A stretch of 64,000 bases of DNA from Prevotella sp. (GTDB lineage: Bacteria; Bacteroidota; Bacteroidia; Bacteroidales; Bacteroidaceae): the NCBI GenBank assembly GCA_022641735.1, contig JALCDQ010000008.1, positions 1 to 64,000 of the forward strand, read 5' to 3'. The notes beneath the pieces are model-generated. The model saw only the letters and a program-made list of their open reading frames with translations, made no database searches and was not told where the DNA came from. Made by a program: the position numbers and the translations under genes. Of this stretch, positions 46,461 through 54,167 are shown piece after piece; the first letter of the stretch is position 1; every line of letters starts with the position of its first letter.

Positions 46461-46835
46461 TTAGGCCCCTTTATTCATCTTCAGCGTGCGGTCATAGATG
46501 ATGTTATTCATGTTGTCTAATGCCCAATTCACCAGCGTATTGATGCAAGGGATGAGCGATACTGACCGCTCTGTGAGCGCATATTCTATGCGTGGAGGCA
46601 CTTCGGGATAAACTTTCCGACTGACCAAACCGTCATCTTCCAGCTTGCGCAACGTCTGTGTGAGCATTTTTTGAGATACGTCAGGTATGGCTTTTTGCAG
46701 TTGATTAAAACGCATATTGCCGTTTTCATAGAGCGTCAGCATGATTAACATCGACCATTTATCACATATCCGAGCCAGTATATTGCGTATCGGACAATTG
46801 GGATTAGACCTGTCTATGGATTCATTTCTTTGCAT
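46461..46835 (-). CDS. HxlR-family transcriptional regulator
   Basis: A 124-residue winged-helix regulator, with CPIRNILARICDKWSMLIMLTLYENGNMRFNQLQKAIPDVSQKMLTQTLRKLEDDGLVSRKVYPEVPPRIEYALTERSVSLIP. The Cys14 before the first helix and the recognition helix DVSQKMLTQTLRKLE are typical of HxlR/YodB-like sensors of electrophiles or disulfide stress. It is divergent from a cupin gene 267 bp away. A perfect 10-bp inverted repeat overlaps its own -7 element, suggesting autoregulation. Confidence 0.9.
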   Translation of the reverse strand: MQRNESIDRSNPNCPIRNILARICDKWSMLIMLTLYENGNMRFNQLQKAIPDVSQKMLTQTLRKLEDDGLVSRKVYPEVPPRIEYALTERSVSLIPCINTLVNWALDNMNNIIYDRTLKMNKGA

Positions 46836-46866
46836 TATATAATAGTATATTTCGATTGTTAGGCTA

Positions 46867-46962
46867 CAAAAGTAACTATTATTTATAATAAAGGGTTTGC
46901 TTGTGATGTTAAAAAAGCGTAAAGATGAAAAACGTTTTGCTTGATTTTAAGCTAATAGTTAC
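46867..46962. promoter_or_regulatory. Divergent operator pair and HxlR promoter
   Basis: GTAACTATTA (46872-46881) and its exact reverse complement TAATAGTTAC (46953-46962) face each other 71 bp apart. The left copy overlaps the minus-strand -7 element TACTTTTG (46867-46874). The layout suits binding by the HxlR regulator at both sites. Confidence 0.55.
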
Positions 46963-46995
46963 CTCTAAGTAAGTATGAGAACAAAAAGTACCTTC

Positions 46996-47026
46996 TTGCA
47001 AAGCGTTGTTTTTTGTTCTATCTTTG
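46996..47026 (+). promoter_or_regulatory. Promoter of the cupin gene
   Basis: TTG (46996-46998), 20 bp, then TATCTTTG (47019-47026). It gives a 5' untranslated region of about 70 nt. Confidence 0.65.
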
Positions 47027-47102
47027 CACTCGAAAAGAGAAGGAAAAACAATCTCGCATTGCTTTGGATTCTGATGATTAACAACTTAAAAATAGAAAGA
47101 AA

Positions 47103-47552
47103 ATGAAACAAGTGGAAATGATTGCAAGTGGCAAAAACTTTGCCAGCATTAACGTAGGGAAACTGAATGAGTTAAATCAACACGTTTTGGAGTTGGGTCC
47201 TGATATGAAAATACCAGGTAAAGTCTTTGTAGGTGGGGCTTTGAAGACGACGGGTGCAGAAATGTCTCTCAATCGTATTGAGGCTGGAAGCGGTGTTGCA
47301 TTCCTCCATACGCATAAGACGCATGAGGAACTCTACATCATTGTCAGTGGTGAGGGCCAGTTTCAGGTTGATGGAGAGATATTCCCTATCATCGAAGGGA
47401 GCGTTGTGAGGGTGTCACCTAATGGTCGTCGATCTATTCGGAATACAGGAAAAGAGCCGATGATTATGATTTGTGTGCAGTATAAATCCGGCACTTTCAG
47501 CGCACAGGATGCACAAGATGCCGATATATTGGGTGATGAAGTGAAGTGGTAA
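47103..47552 (+). CDS. Cupin-domain protein
   Basis: A 149-residue single-domain cupin. Motif 1 is HTHKTHEELYIIVSGEGQFQVDGE (near 60-83) with the metal ligands H-x-H...E, and motif 2 is VSPNGRRSIRNTGKEPMIMICVQYKSG, in which the usual second His is replaced by Asn/Arg. It is probably a small metal-binding enzyme or sensor protein; the substrate is unknown. The gene is divergent from an HxlR regulator, a common pairing for stress-induced single genes, and has its own promoter and terminator. Confidence 0.85.
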   Translation: MKQVEMIASGKNFASINVGKLNELNQHVLELGPDMKIPGKVFVGGALKTTGAEMSLNRIEAGSGVAFLHTHKTHEELYIIVSGEGQFQVDGEIFPIIEGSVVRVSPNGRRSIRNTGKEPMIMICVQYKSGTFSAQDAQDADILGDEVKW

Positions 47553-47573
47553 AAACCGTTTTCATAAGATGAC

Positions 47574-47618
47574 AAAAGGAGAAGCTTTCATTTTGAGAGT
47601 CTCTCCTTTTCGTTTTAT
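47574..47618 (+). terminator. Terminator of the cupin gene
   Basis: AAAAGGAGA and TCTCCTTTT form a 9-bp stem with a 19-nt loop, followed by CGTTTTAT. Confidence 0.65.
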
Positions 47619-47677
47619 ATCTCATAATGTGGCTTATCTGCAATTTGGAATGATAAGCACGTTTTTGATGTATTACT

Positions 47678-48205
47678 TTATTTTTTCAGGTATTTTTGAA
47701 TGAAAAGAAGCAACCCCTGCCTTACGGAACGAAGTCCGAAGAGCTCGGTATGAATGTCTTTCAGCGGTATCCAAGTAAGATTTGCCGCGTCATCAGCGGC
47801 CTTTAGGACGGATAAATCTTTTACTTCGCAGTGGTAAAACATGTCGAGCGTGGGAATGTCAACGCCACTGTAGCGGTATTTATTTGGAAAACTGAAGAGA
47901 TAATGGGCCTTCGTGACCTCCAAGCCAGTCTCTTCCTTCACTTCCCGAATTACTCCTTGCTCTGATGTTTCATCAACATCCGCAAAGCCTCCAGGTATAT
48001 CCAACGTGCCTTTTGCTGGCTCTCTCTTGCGCGTAGCGACCAATAATTCGTCCTTATCATTGAGGATAAAGGCCACATTTGCAGAACTTGGATTGGCAAA
48101 ATACTCAAATCCACAGTTGCGACAAAGCTTACTTTTCTCTGAATTTTGCTCAAAATGAGAACTGCCACAGATAGGACAGTATTTGAATTTCTCTAATATA
48201 TTCAT
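47678..48205 (-). CDS. Nudix hydrolase with N-terminal zinc ribbon
   Basis: A 175-residue protein. A zinc ribbon (CPICGSSHFEQNSEKSKLCRNCGF, residues 9-32) precedes a Nudix fold. The Nudix box reads GGFADVDETSEQGVIREVKEETGLEV, matching GX5EX7REUXEEXGU. Such proteins hydrolyse nucleoside diphosphate derivatives, for example NADH or ADP-ribose; the zinc ribbon resembles that of NudC-type pyrophosphatases, but the full NudC signature is not seen. The gene is convergent with the cupin gene. Upstream lies 281 bp of noncoding sequence containing a motif like the flank of the 22-bp repeats. Confidence 0.88.
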   Translation of the reverse strand: MNILEKFKYCPICGSSHFEQNSEKSKLCRNCGFEYFANPSSANVAFILNDKDELLVATRKREPAKGTLDIPGGFADVDETSEQGVIREVKEETGLEVTKAHYLFSFPNKYRYSGVDIPTLDMFYHCEVKDLSVLKAADDAANLTWIPLKDIHTELFGLRSVRQGLLLFIQKYLKK

Positions 48206-48393
48206 AATTCTCTGCTATAACAAGTTAGTTAAAAGTCGGTTTTCAAGAAAGCGAGAGATAATAGATGCTGTTGTAAAAACACGTTGTGTGTCATCTTCAA
48301 TACGACCACAAAGATAATAAAAAGAATCGACTTTCGTGCAGTAAAGCCAATAATATTTTTGAAAATAATGGCTTCTTAGGGAGTGAAAGATGA

Positions 48394-48418
48394 CTTTTTG
48401 AGAGGCTTCTGATGATTG
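48394..48418. repeat. Variant of the 22-bp-array flank motif, without an array
   Basis: CTTTTTGA, 8 bp, then TGATGATTG keeps the wording and spacing of the flanks at loci A and D. No 22-bp units are recognisable beside it. Confidence 0.4.
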
Positions 48419-48429
48419 ATAGGCAAAAA

Positions 48430-48462
48430 GAAAGCGGTCAATGATAGCTCATCGACCGCTTT
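48430..48462 (-). terminator. Terminator of the TlpA-like gene
   Basis: AAGCGGTC and GACCGCTT, with inner ATGA/TCAT pairs, form a long stem; on the minus strand TTTCTTTTT follows. Confidence 0.8.
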
Positions 48463-48486
48463 TATCTTGAAAAAACGATATTCTTT

Positions 48487-49650
48487 TTACAGCAGTTTCT
48501 TGATTTCCGACTCCAAATCTGTTACCTGATCAGCACGCTTATAGAGTGAGTTGGTCTTGTCGATAAGGAAGTATGTCGGGATGGCTTGCACGTTGTAAGT
48601 CTTTGCGGAAGCGCCACTTGCATCGTTGACACTTATCCAAGGCAGGGCGGCAGTTTGCGTTTTCCAGAAGTGCTCATCACCATCGAGGGATACCTGATAA
48701 ATCTCGAAGCCCTGTGCATGATATTTATTGTAAATCTCACGCAGCATCATGATGCGCTTCAAGCTTTCCTTTGAGGCGAACAAATGGAAGTCGAGAAGCA
48801 CCACTTTGCCCTTCAAATCCGTCAAATGACGCGTTATTCCCTTGTTGTCTTGCAGTGCTAAGTCGATGATTCCAGCGACACTTACCTTGCTGGCATCTAT
48901 CTGATTGGTGGCTGCTTCATTGCGGAGAATGCGCATATCCTTCATTCCCTCCAAGGCGATATTATGCAGATTGAGCCCGCGCTCGGCCTTTGGATAGAAT
49001 GTATCCCAACTGGTTGCCACGGCAGCGAATACCTTTACGTCGTCAGGATTTGAACGAGGACTGAAGATAAGGTTCTGCGTATTGCCCAAAGTGTAGGTCT
49101 GGAAGAGGGCAAAATAAGCATAAGCCTTCATCGGGGCTTTAAAAATGAAGTTGTTCTTCACATTCGTTTTATAGGCTTCGAGCGTCCTTGCGATAGCCAC
49201 TTGAGCGCTGTCCATACCCGTAGTTGGGTCGTTTGCGATGGCATTGATTTGACTCTGTAGCCCTAACTGAAGGATAGCAAGCTCCTTGATTTTCGAACAT
49301 TCTTCAGAGCCTTCAACGTCATATTCGGACGTCATGGTAGGATAGGAGGCCTTCACTTTCACCGTTTCGGTAGAGTCGATGGCGATGTTGATAATCTGTC
49401 CGGCTATCTTCAGCCGATAGAACTCTGGTGCTTCAGGGGCCTCTCCTTCAAAGGAGAAGGTGCCATCTTCACTCAATTTCAGGGAATCAACTGTCACTGG
49501 ACCGTTCAAACTCATGTTTTCAAAGTAGAGCGTAGAGTCCTTGGCGTCGCTGATAGCTCCTTCCACATGGAACTTTTTGTTGCCACAAGAGGCGAAACTC
49601 AATGCAGCCAAAGCGATGACTGACAAAGAAATAATCTTAGATATCTTCAT
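48487..49650 (-). CDS. TlpA-like thioredoxin-fold lipoprotein lacking CxxC
   Basis: A 387-residue lipoprotein; the lipobox is LSFASC with Cys22. An N-terminal DUF4369-like beta domain (FHVEGAISDAKDSTLYFENM, DGTFSFEGEAPEAPEFYRLKI) precedes a helical linker and a C-terminal thioredoxin fold (about 270-387). In the usual active-site place (WxxWCxxC) it reads LLDFHLFASKESLKRIMMLREIY, with no cysteine. The later cis-Pro segment VQAIPTYFLIDK is intact. It therefore cannot act as a thiol-disulfide oxidoreductase in the normal way and may be a binding or scaffold protein. A well-spaced promoter lies upstream. The ATG at 49650 is required by that promoter and by the signal peptide. Confidence 0.85.
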   Translation of the reverse strand: MKISKIISLSVIALAALSFASCGNKKFHVEGAISDAKDSTLYFENMSLNGPVTVDSLKLSEDGTFSFEGEAPEAPEFYRLKIAGQIINIAIDSTETVKVKASYPTMTSEYDVEGSEECSKIKELAILQLGLQSQINAIANDPTTGMDSAQVAIARTLEAYKTNVKNNFIFKAPMKAYAYFALFQTYTLGNTQNLIFSPRSNPDDVKVFAAVATSWDTFYPKAERGLNLHNIALEGMKDMRILRNEAATNQIDASKVSVAGIIDLALQDNKGITRHLTDLKGKVVLLDFHLFASKESLKRIMMLREIYNKYHAQGFEIYQVSLDGDEHFWKTQTAALPWISVNDASGASAKTYNVQAIPTYFLIDKTNSLYKRADQVTDLESEIKKLL

Positions 49651-49677
49651 TTTTATCGTATTTTCAATTTCTGAATG

Positions 49678-49708
49678 CAAAGATAATGTAAGTTGAGCAC
49701 AAATCAAA
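49678..49708 (-). promoter_or_regulatory. Promoter of the TlpA-like gene
   Basis: On the minus strand, TTTG (49705-49708), 19 bp, then TATCTTTG (49678-49685). Confidence 0.7.
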
Positions 49709-49805
49709 ATTTAATCAAATATTTTTTTGAATTATAGAGTCTGCCCTCGTTTTCTTCATTGAGGAAAGGGTAGGGAGTGGTTCTTTCGTGCGTCAATCCT
49801 TATTT

Positions 49806-52277
49806 TCAGCGCTTGAATTCCAACTTATAGGACTTGCCCTTAACGGTCTTCAGTGTTCTCGTTGCATTTTTATATCTCACTATGCAAGGGCCTCCTGAGC
49901 CTGAAAGGATGGTCACTTTCACGATGCCGGAATGCTGAAAGTCCCATGAAATGCCGACAGTGAAGTTGCCCCTTGCCCTCAATCCCTTCACGTTTCCTTC
50001 ACTCCAAGCGTCCGGAAGAGCAGGCAATAGGTGGATAAAGCCCATGTTGCTTTGCAGTAACATCTCGTTCATACCTGACAATCCACCGAAGTTCCCATCG
50101 ATTTGAAATGGCGGATGGCTATCCCAAAGGTTATATAACGTACTCGTACTGAGCAGGTTTTGCAATAGTTGATAGGCATGATTGCCCTCGAAAAGATGAG
50201 CCCATAGGTTCAATTTCCATCCCATACTCCAACCTGTAGAATAGTCTCCACGATGCTCAAGCACAATTTTGGCCGCTTTGGCAAGCGCTGGAGTGGTGAT
50301 AGGAGATATCGTGTTGCCCGGAAAAAGGCCCAGGAGATGATTCGTGTGACGGTGATTATCTTTCGGATTATCAATGTCTTTCGACCATTCCATCAGTTGT
50401 CCATAGCGTCCGATTTCATAGGGAGCAAGATGAGTGAGCACATTCTGCCATTCTTTCCGCTCTTTTTCATCGATGTTGAGGGCCTCGGAGGCCTTGATAG
50501 CATCCGTTAATAACTGGCGTGCAACGGCATTTGCAAAGGTAGAACCTTTATCTATAGGCCCATGTTCAGGAGAAGTTGAAGGCGTGGCAGTATAGATTCC
50601 GTTAGGTTGAAGCCACAGATAATCAGCCACAAAGTCAGCGCTCTCCTTCAAAAGAGGATAACCCTCGTTGGCAAGGAATGACTTATCGCGCGTGAAATCG
50701 TAATAATCCCACAGGTGAGTAGCTAACCATGGCCCATTGATAGCTGCTAAGTTCCATGCCATACTGCTGCTTTTCATGGGGGCAGTAAACCCGAATGGAT
50801 TGCTGGAGTTATTGGTTGTCCACCCTCGAGCATGATAAAGTCGCTGAGCAGTGACCTTTCCGGGCTTCTTCAACATTTGCAGATAGCGCACGAAAGGATG
50901 GAAGCATTCCGCCAAATTGGCAGTACATACCGGCCAATAATTCATTTGTATATTGATGTTATTATGGTAGTCGCAGTTCCATGCGCCCTTGATGTTCTTG
51001 CTCCACATTCCCTGCAAGTTCGACGGTAGACTTTCTCCACGCGAAGAGGCAATCATCAGATACCTAACAAACTGATAATAAAGCACTTCCAGATAGCTGT
51101 CCTTTCCGCCGTCCTGATAGTCATTCAACCGCTTTTCAGTAGTTCTTTCCTCCATTTTCTCTTGTGGGTTGAGGCTCAAAGTGACACGGTCGAAGAGTTG
51201 ATGATAGTCTTTCTCATGCCTTTGCAACAACTGCTCATATTCCCATTTGTCAGCCTTTGCCATTCTGTCTGTCGCTATCTTCGCACCATCTTGCCCATAA
51301 TAGGTCTTAGGGTCGTTGAAATCAGGGTTGGTATTGATAGTATAATCGGTTGCTGCTGTCAAATAAAAGTCGACGACATCCGCATTCTTTACGATGATTT
51401 TATTGTCAATTATCTCAACATTTCCACCTTGATTTCTCACCTTCAAACGATAAGCATAACCGAGCCCATTGTTCTTTAGCGAGGCTTGATATAGCAAACC
51501 GTCAGGCTCAACCTGATAGTTGCCTATAGAGCGAGGATTCGGCAGATAACTCCACACTAAATTTTGTTTGCCCGAATGGTCAGCTTCATACCTTATTATA
51601 TATACTTGGTCGGGATAAGAAACAAAGTAACTGCGTTTGTAATGCACGCCATCATACTCGAAACTCACGGTGCTCAGCGCATCATCCACTGACAGAGCGC
51701 GCTGGAAATCATGGCATTCCACATCTTTGATATCCGTTTGCACATAGGCTTCTCCCATCGTTGTATAACATCCGAAATGAGCAGAATCGAGGGGCTCACC
51801 GTCGAATGGGAACTTACCTTGAAAGTGATTGCGTGTCAGAGAGTCAGCTTTGAGGCTGTCACCCTCCAAAAAAGCCTGTCGAATCAGTGGCAGATAAGGC
51901 GCTGCATCGGGGTTCATCTGCCAATAGTCTTTTGCTCCCGTTGCCACATTCGGCCCTCCCATCCAAAGGCTTTTCTCATTCAAAACCATCTTGTCGAGGG
52001 CTGCCGATTGCAGCAACGACACGCCCAGATTACTGTTGCCGAGAGGGAAAGCATAGTTTTCCCACACTTTTGAGGGCTCAACCTGCCGTTCCTTCTTTTG
52101 GCTACTCTTATTGGGACTGTAATCCACCTTTATCGCCGACTCGTCAACGCGTTGTGGAAGCGACAGGCTGACAGGCTTGTCAAACCAGATGCGAAGTGCT
52201 TTTTGCTGCGCTTTTGCAGGCATCAGAAGCCCTCCAAAAACAAAGACGAGAGCGAAGAGAATGGTTCTGTTTTTCAT
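49806..52277 (-). CDS. Secreted alpha-L-fucosidase, GH95
   Basis: An 823-residue enzyme with signal peptide MKNRTILFALVFVFGGLLMPAKAQ. The N-terminal beta domain has LRIWFDKPVSLSLPQR and the GH95 segment WENYAFPLGNSNLGVSLLQSAALDKMVLNEKSLWMGGP. The (alpha/alpha)6 barrel has LPSNLQGMWSKNIKGAWNCDYHNNINIQMNYWPVCTANLAECFHPF, TPSTSPEHGP and SHPPFQIDGNFGG. GH95 enzymes are inverting and typically cut alpha-1,2-linked fucose of H-type blood group, mucin or milk glycans. Asn and Asp in the NINIQMNYWP and FQIDGNFGG blocks match the catalytic set of the family. The gene is single, with 84 bp to DUF190 upstream. Confidence 0.93.
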   Translation of the reverse strand: MKNRTILFALVFVFGGLLMPAKAQQKALRIWFDKPVSLSLPQRVDESAIKVDYSPNKSSQKKERQVEPSKVWENYAFPLGNSNLGVSLLQSAALDKMVLNEKSLWMGGPNVATGAKDYWQMNPDAAPYLPLIRQAFLEGDSLKADSLTRNHFQGKFPFDGEPLDSAHFGCYTTMGEAYVQTDIKDVECHDFQRALSVDDALSTVSFEYDGVHYKRSYFVSYPDQVYIIRYEADHSGKQNLVWSYLPNPRSIGNYQVEPDGLLYQASLKNNGLGYAYRLKVRNQGGNVEIIDNKIIVKNADVVDFYLTAATDYTINTNPDFNDPKTYYGQDGAKIATDRMAKADKWEYEQLLQRHEKDYHQLFDRVTLSLNPQEKMEERTTEKRLNDYQDGGKDSYLEVLYYQFVRYLMIASSRGESLPSNLQGMWSKNIKGAWNCDYHNNINIQMNYWPVCTANLAECFHPFVRYLQMLKKPGKVTAQRLYHARGWTTNNSSNPFGFTAPMKSSSMAWNLAAINGPWLATHLWDYYDFTRDKSFLANEGYPLLKESADFVADYLWLQPNGIYTATPSTSPEHGPIDKGSTFANAVARQLLTDAIKASEALNIDEKERKEWQNVLTHLAPYEIGRYGQLMEWSKDIDNPKDNHRHTNHLLGLFPGNTISPITTPALAKAAKIVLEHRGDYSTGWSMGWKLNLWAHLFEGNHAYQLLQNLLSTSTLYNLWDSHPPFQIDGNFGGLSGMNEMLLQSNMGFIHLLPALPDAWSEGNVKGLRARGNFTVGISWDFQHSGIVKVTILSGSGGPCIVRYKNATRTLKTVKGKSYKLEFKR

Positions 52278-52361
52278 TTCAAAGTATTTTCGTGAATATT
52301 GGTATTATTAAATAGGATAGCAAAAATCATGCCATAAGATGGCGGGAGTTTATCTTGTCAC

Positions 52362-52706
52362 TTATTTGCGGGCGTGACCTTGCTTTTTGAGGACGATTTC
52401 GATGTCCTGCAAAGTGATGAGAAAGCCCTTCTCAGTGCCTTCAAGCAGGGGTTGCATCTTGGTGATGAAAGCGCGCAGAGTTGCCTCTTCGTCAATCATT
52501 TCCACAATCATCGGGTGCTTGATATTGAGCTCCCAAAACTTGTTGGACCTCAGTTGACTGGTCTCTCCGAAGCCCATCACGCCATTGATGACTGTTGCGC
52601 CGTGAAGCCCGAATGCCTTGGCTTCGCGCGCAATGCATTCATAGAGCGACTCATGGTTTAACGTGTCGGTATTACTCAAATAGAATCTAAGGATTTTTTG
52701 GCTCAT
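52362..52706 (-). CDS. DUF190 protein, PII-like
   Basis: A 114-residue protein, LRFYLSNTDTLNHESLYECIAREAKAFGLHGATVINGVMGFGETSQLRSNKFWELNIKHPMIVEMID, matching the DUF190 family. These small trimeric proteins have a PII-like fold and are often encoded beside CrcB fluoride channels. Its start overlaps the crcB stop by four bases, so the two are co-transcribed. It may tune the channel by binding a nucleotide, but this is unproven. Confidence 0.9.
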   Translation of the reverse strand: MSQKILRFYLSNTDTLNHESLYECIAREAKAFGLHGATVINGVMGFGETSQLRSNKFWELNIKHPMIVEMIDEEATLRAFITKMQPLLEGTEKGFLITLQDIEIVLKKQGHARK

Positions 52707-53086
52707 AGTGATAGGATTTTAGATAGTTGATTGCCTGCAAGAACGGCTATCAAGCCGACGAAAAGACTGCCGAAGACATAGAGGGAAAGATAGAAAAAGT
52801 TGCCGTCTTTCAAGAGAGAAGAACTCTCATTCATAAAGGTTGAGAAGGTGGTAAACCCTCCGCAGAAGCCTGTTGTGAGGATGAGTTTGGTGGAAGGGCT
52901 CATCAATGAGCCTCCATAAGACATTCCCGAGAAGAGTCCGATGAGAAAACAACCGATGATATTGACGGCAAATGTTCCGAAAGGAAAACTCAGAAAGGTC
53001 CATGACTGGATGACTTTGGAGACCAGAAAGCGCGTGCCTCCTCCAAAGAAACTCCCTATGCCCACAATGAAAAAGTCTTTCAGCAT
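52703..53086 (-). CDS. crcB: Fluoride channel CrcB/Fluc
   Basis: A 127-residue membrane protein with four helices. Signature segments are FGTFAVNIIGCFLIGLFSG (GTFxVNxxG) and TTGFCGGFTTFSTFMNE (GfCGgfTTFSTF), giving the polar track and Phe box of the dimeric fluoride channel. It exports F-. The ATG at 53086 is preferred because an upstream frame start at 53110 lies in the -7 region. No fluoride riboswitch is recognisable in the short leader. Confidence 0.93.
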   Translation of the reverse strand: MLKDFFIVGIGSFFGGGTRFLVSKVIQSWTFLSFPFGTFAVNIIGCFLIGLFSGMSYGGSLMSPSTKLILTTGFCGGFTTFSTFMNESSSLLKDGNFFYLSLYVFGSLFVGLIAVLAGNQLSKILSL

Positions 53087-53107
53087 AATCTTTTTTGTTA
53101 GTGCTCG

Positions 53108-53139
53108 CAAAGTTAACCTTTATTTTCGAGATTTGCAAA
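53108..53139 (-). promoter_or_regulatory. Promoter of the crcB-DUF190 operon
   Basis: On the minus strand, TTTG (53136-53139), 20 bp, then TAACTTTG (53108-53115). Confidence 0.75.
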
Positions 53140-53187
53140 AAAGGCTCTGTTAAATGCGCAGAATGACTGAAAAAACGCTCAGATATT

Positions 53188-53217
53188 TTTGCTTTTCAGA
53201 TAAAAAATGTATCTTTG
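53188..53217 (+). promoter_or_regulatory. Promoter of the FucU-like gene
   Basis: TTTG (53188-53191), 18 bp, TATCTTTG (53210-53217). A second TATCTTTG at 53228-53235 is too close to the ATG at 53239 to serve a leadered transcript. Confidence 0.6.
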
Positions 53218-53238
53218 CGCTTAGGAATATCTTTGCCG

Positions 53239-53802
53239 ATGAAAAAATACATTATTCTTATCATCATAGCAGCGCTCACCCTAGCGGGCTTGAGCAGTTG
53301 CCATAACCAGAAAAACAAAACAAACAACATGGAAAATCTTTCATGGGAGGACCAGTTGAAAACACAACTGCCACTCCTCGGACATCGTAACTGGATAGTA
53401 ATCACCGACATGGCTTACCCCTTGCAGTCGGCTCCGGGCATCCAGACCCTTTATGCAAAGGATGACTTTGCGAGTGTTTTGACCAAAGTGAAGGAGGAAA
53501 TCGACTCGATGCCGCATATCTTTGCGCATGTATATCATGACAAGGAGATGGACGTGCTGACGGATTCTCTCGCTCCGGGCATCGATAAAGTGAAGGCTGC
53601 CATCACTCATCTTTACGGCGAAAGGGCTCAAAGCATGGTGCACGAAGATATCATTCGCAAGCTGGACACGGCTAGTTCGCTCTATAAGGTGGTGATTATC
53701 AAAACACCTTTGACGATTCCTTATACGAGCGTATTTCTCGAATTGGATTGCAAATATTGGGATGCAAAGCGGCAGGCAGAGTTGGATAAACTCATGAAGT
53801 GA
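53239..53802 (+). CDS. RbsD/FucU-like mutarotase lipoprotein
   Basis: A 187-residue protein with a signal peptide and lipobox (LAGLSSC, Cys21). The body resembles the RbsD/FucU sugar mutarotases. QLPLLGHRNWIVITDMAYPL (His49, Asp57, Pro61) lines up with the family's L-GH-D-x-(I/V)-V-x-x-D-A-x-x-P, and the C-terminal IPYTSVFLELDC lines up with the family's Y-x-N-I-(I/L)-L strand. Known members are cytosolic decamers that speed interconversion of ribose or fucose anomers. Here the protein is exported and anchored, and its neighbours are fucosidases, so mutarotation of released fucose is an attractive guess. The alignment is by eye. Confidence 0.65.
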   Translation: MKKYIILIIIAALTLAGLSSCHNQKNKTNNMENLSWEDQLKTQLPLLGHRNWIVITDMAYPLQSAPGIQTLYAKDDFASVLTKVKEEIDSMPHIFAHVYHDKEMDVLTDSLAPGIDKVKAAITHLYGERAQSMVHEDIIRKLDTASSLYKVVIIKTPLTIPYTSVFLELDCKYWDAKRQAELDKLMK

Positions 53803-53848
53803 AGTCTTGGATTCCATGGTGAATGCTCTTTTTGACCTTCCGAAATGA

Positions 53849-53873
53849 CTTTTTGCGAAATGCTTGATAATCA
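53849..53873. repeat. Flank motif CTTTTTGC-N8-TGATAATCA beside locus D
   Basis: CTTTTTGC (53849-53856), 8 bp, TGATAATCA (53865-53873), the same words and gap as at locus A but on the opposite side of the array. Confidence 0.6.
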
Positions 53874-53880
53874 GGGGTTT

Positions 53881-54012
53881 CGCAAAAGATTATCTTTTGG
53901 GGAATTAGGAACATTGCCTTGATTTGTAAACAATAGCCTTTTACCCTGTAAACAATGGCTTTTTACATTGTAAGTAACGACCTTTTACAGGGTAAACAAC
54001 TATCTTTTACAA
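53881..54012. repeat. Tandem 22-bp palindromic units, locus D (6 registers)
   Basis: Four clear units (53925, 53947, 53969, 53991) are preceded in phase by a decayed one (53903) and another recognisable one (53881, arms CAAAAG and CTTTTG), for 132 bp, exactly 6 x 22. The clear units pair left halves such as TGTAAACAA with right halves such as CCTTTTAC, a mixed type less common at the other loci. The rest of the 365-bp intergenic region 53803-54167 holds only the flank motif and a promoter. Confidence 0.88.
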
Positions 54013-54108
54013 TTCCATTAATTATCTATCGAAAAACAGAGGATATTTCTTTGGTTTTTGAGAGGTCATCTCCTTTCGCAGCAAAAACCGAAAAATCTCC
54101 CCTTTTCC

Positions 54109-54139
54109 TTGTTTTTCTCTTTGAAAAAATGTATCTTTG
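54109..54139 (+). promoter_or_regulatory. Promoter of the GH13 gene
   Basis: TTG (54109-54111), 20 bp, TATCTTTG (54132-54139), 28 bp before the ATG. Confidence 0.65.
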
Positions 54140-54167
54140 CAACTGATAATCTTTTAAATATCATGAT

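Noticed and set aside
53087..53140. Fluoride riboswitch upstream of crcB
   Set aside because: The leader between the promoter and the ATG is only about 15-20 nt, too short, and no riboswitch core is visible.
31537..54012. The 22-bp arrays as small CRISPR arrays
   Set aside because: The units are contiguous with no unique spacers, they vary between copies, and no cas gene is near them.
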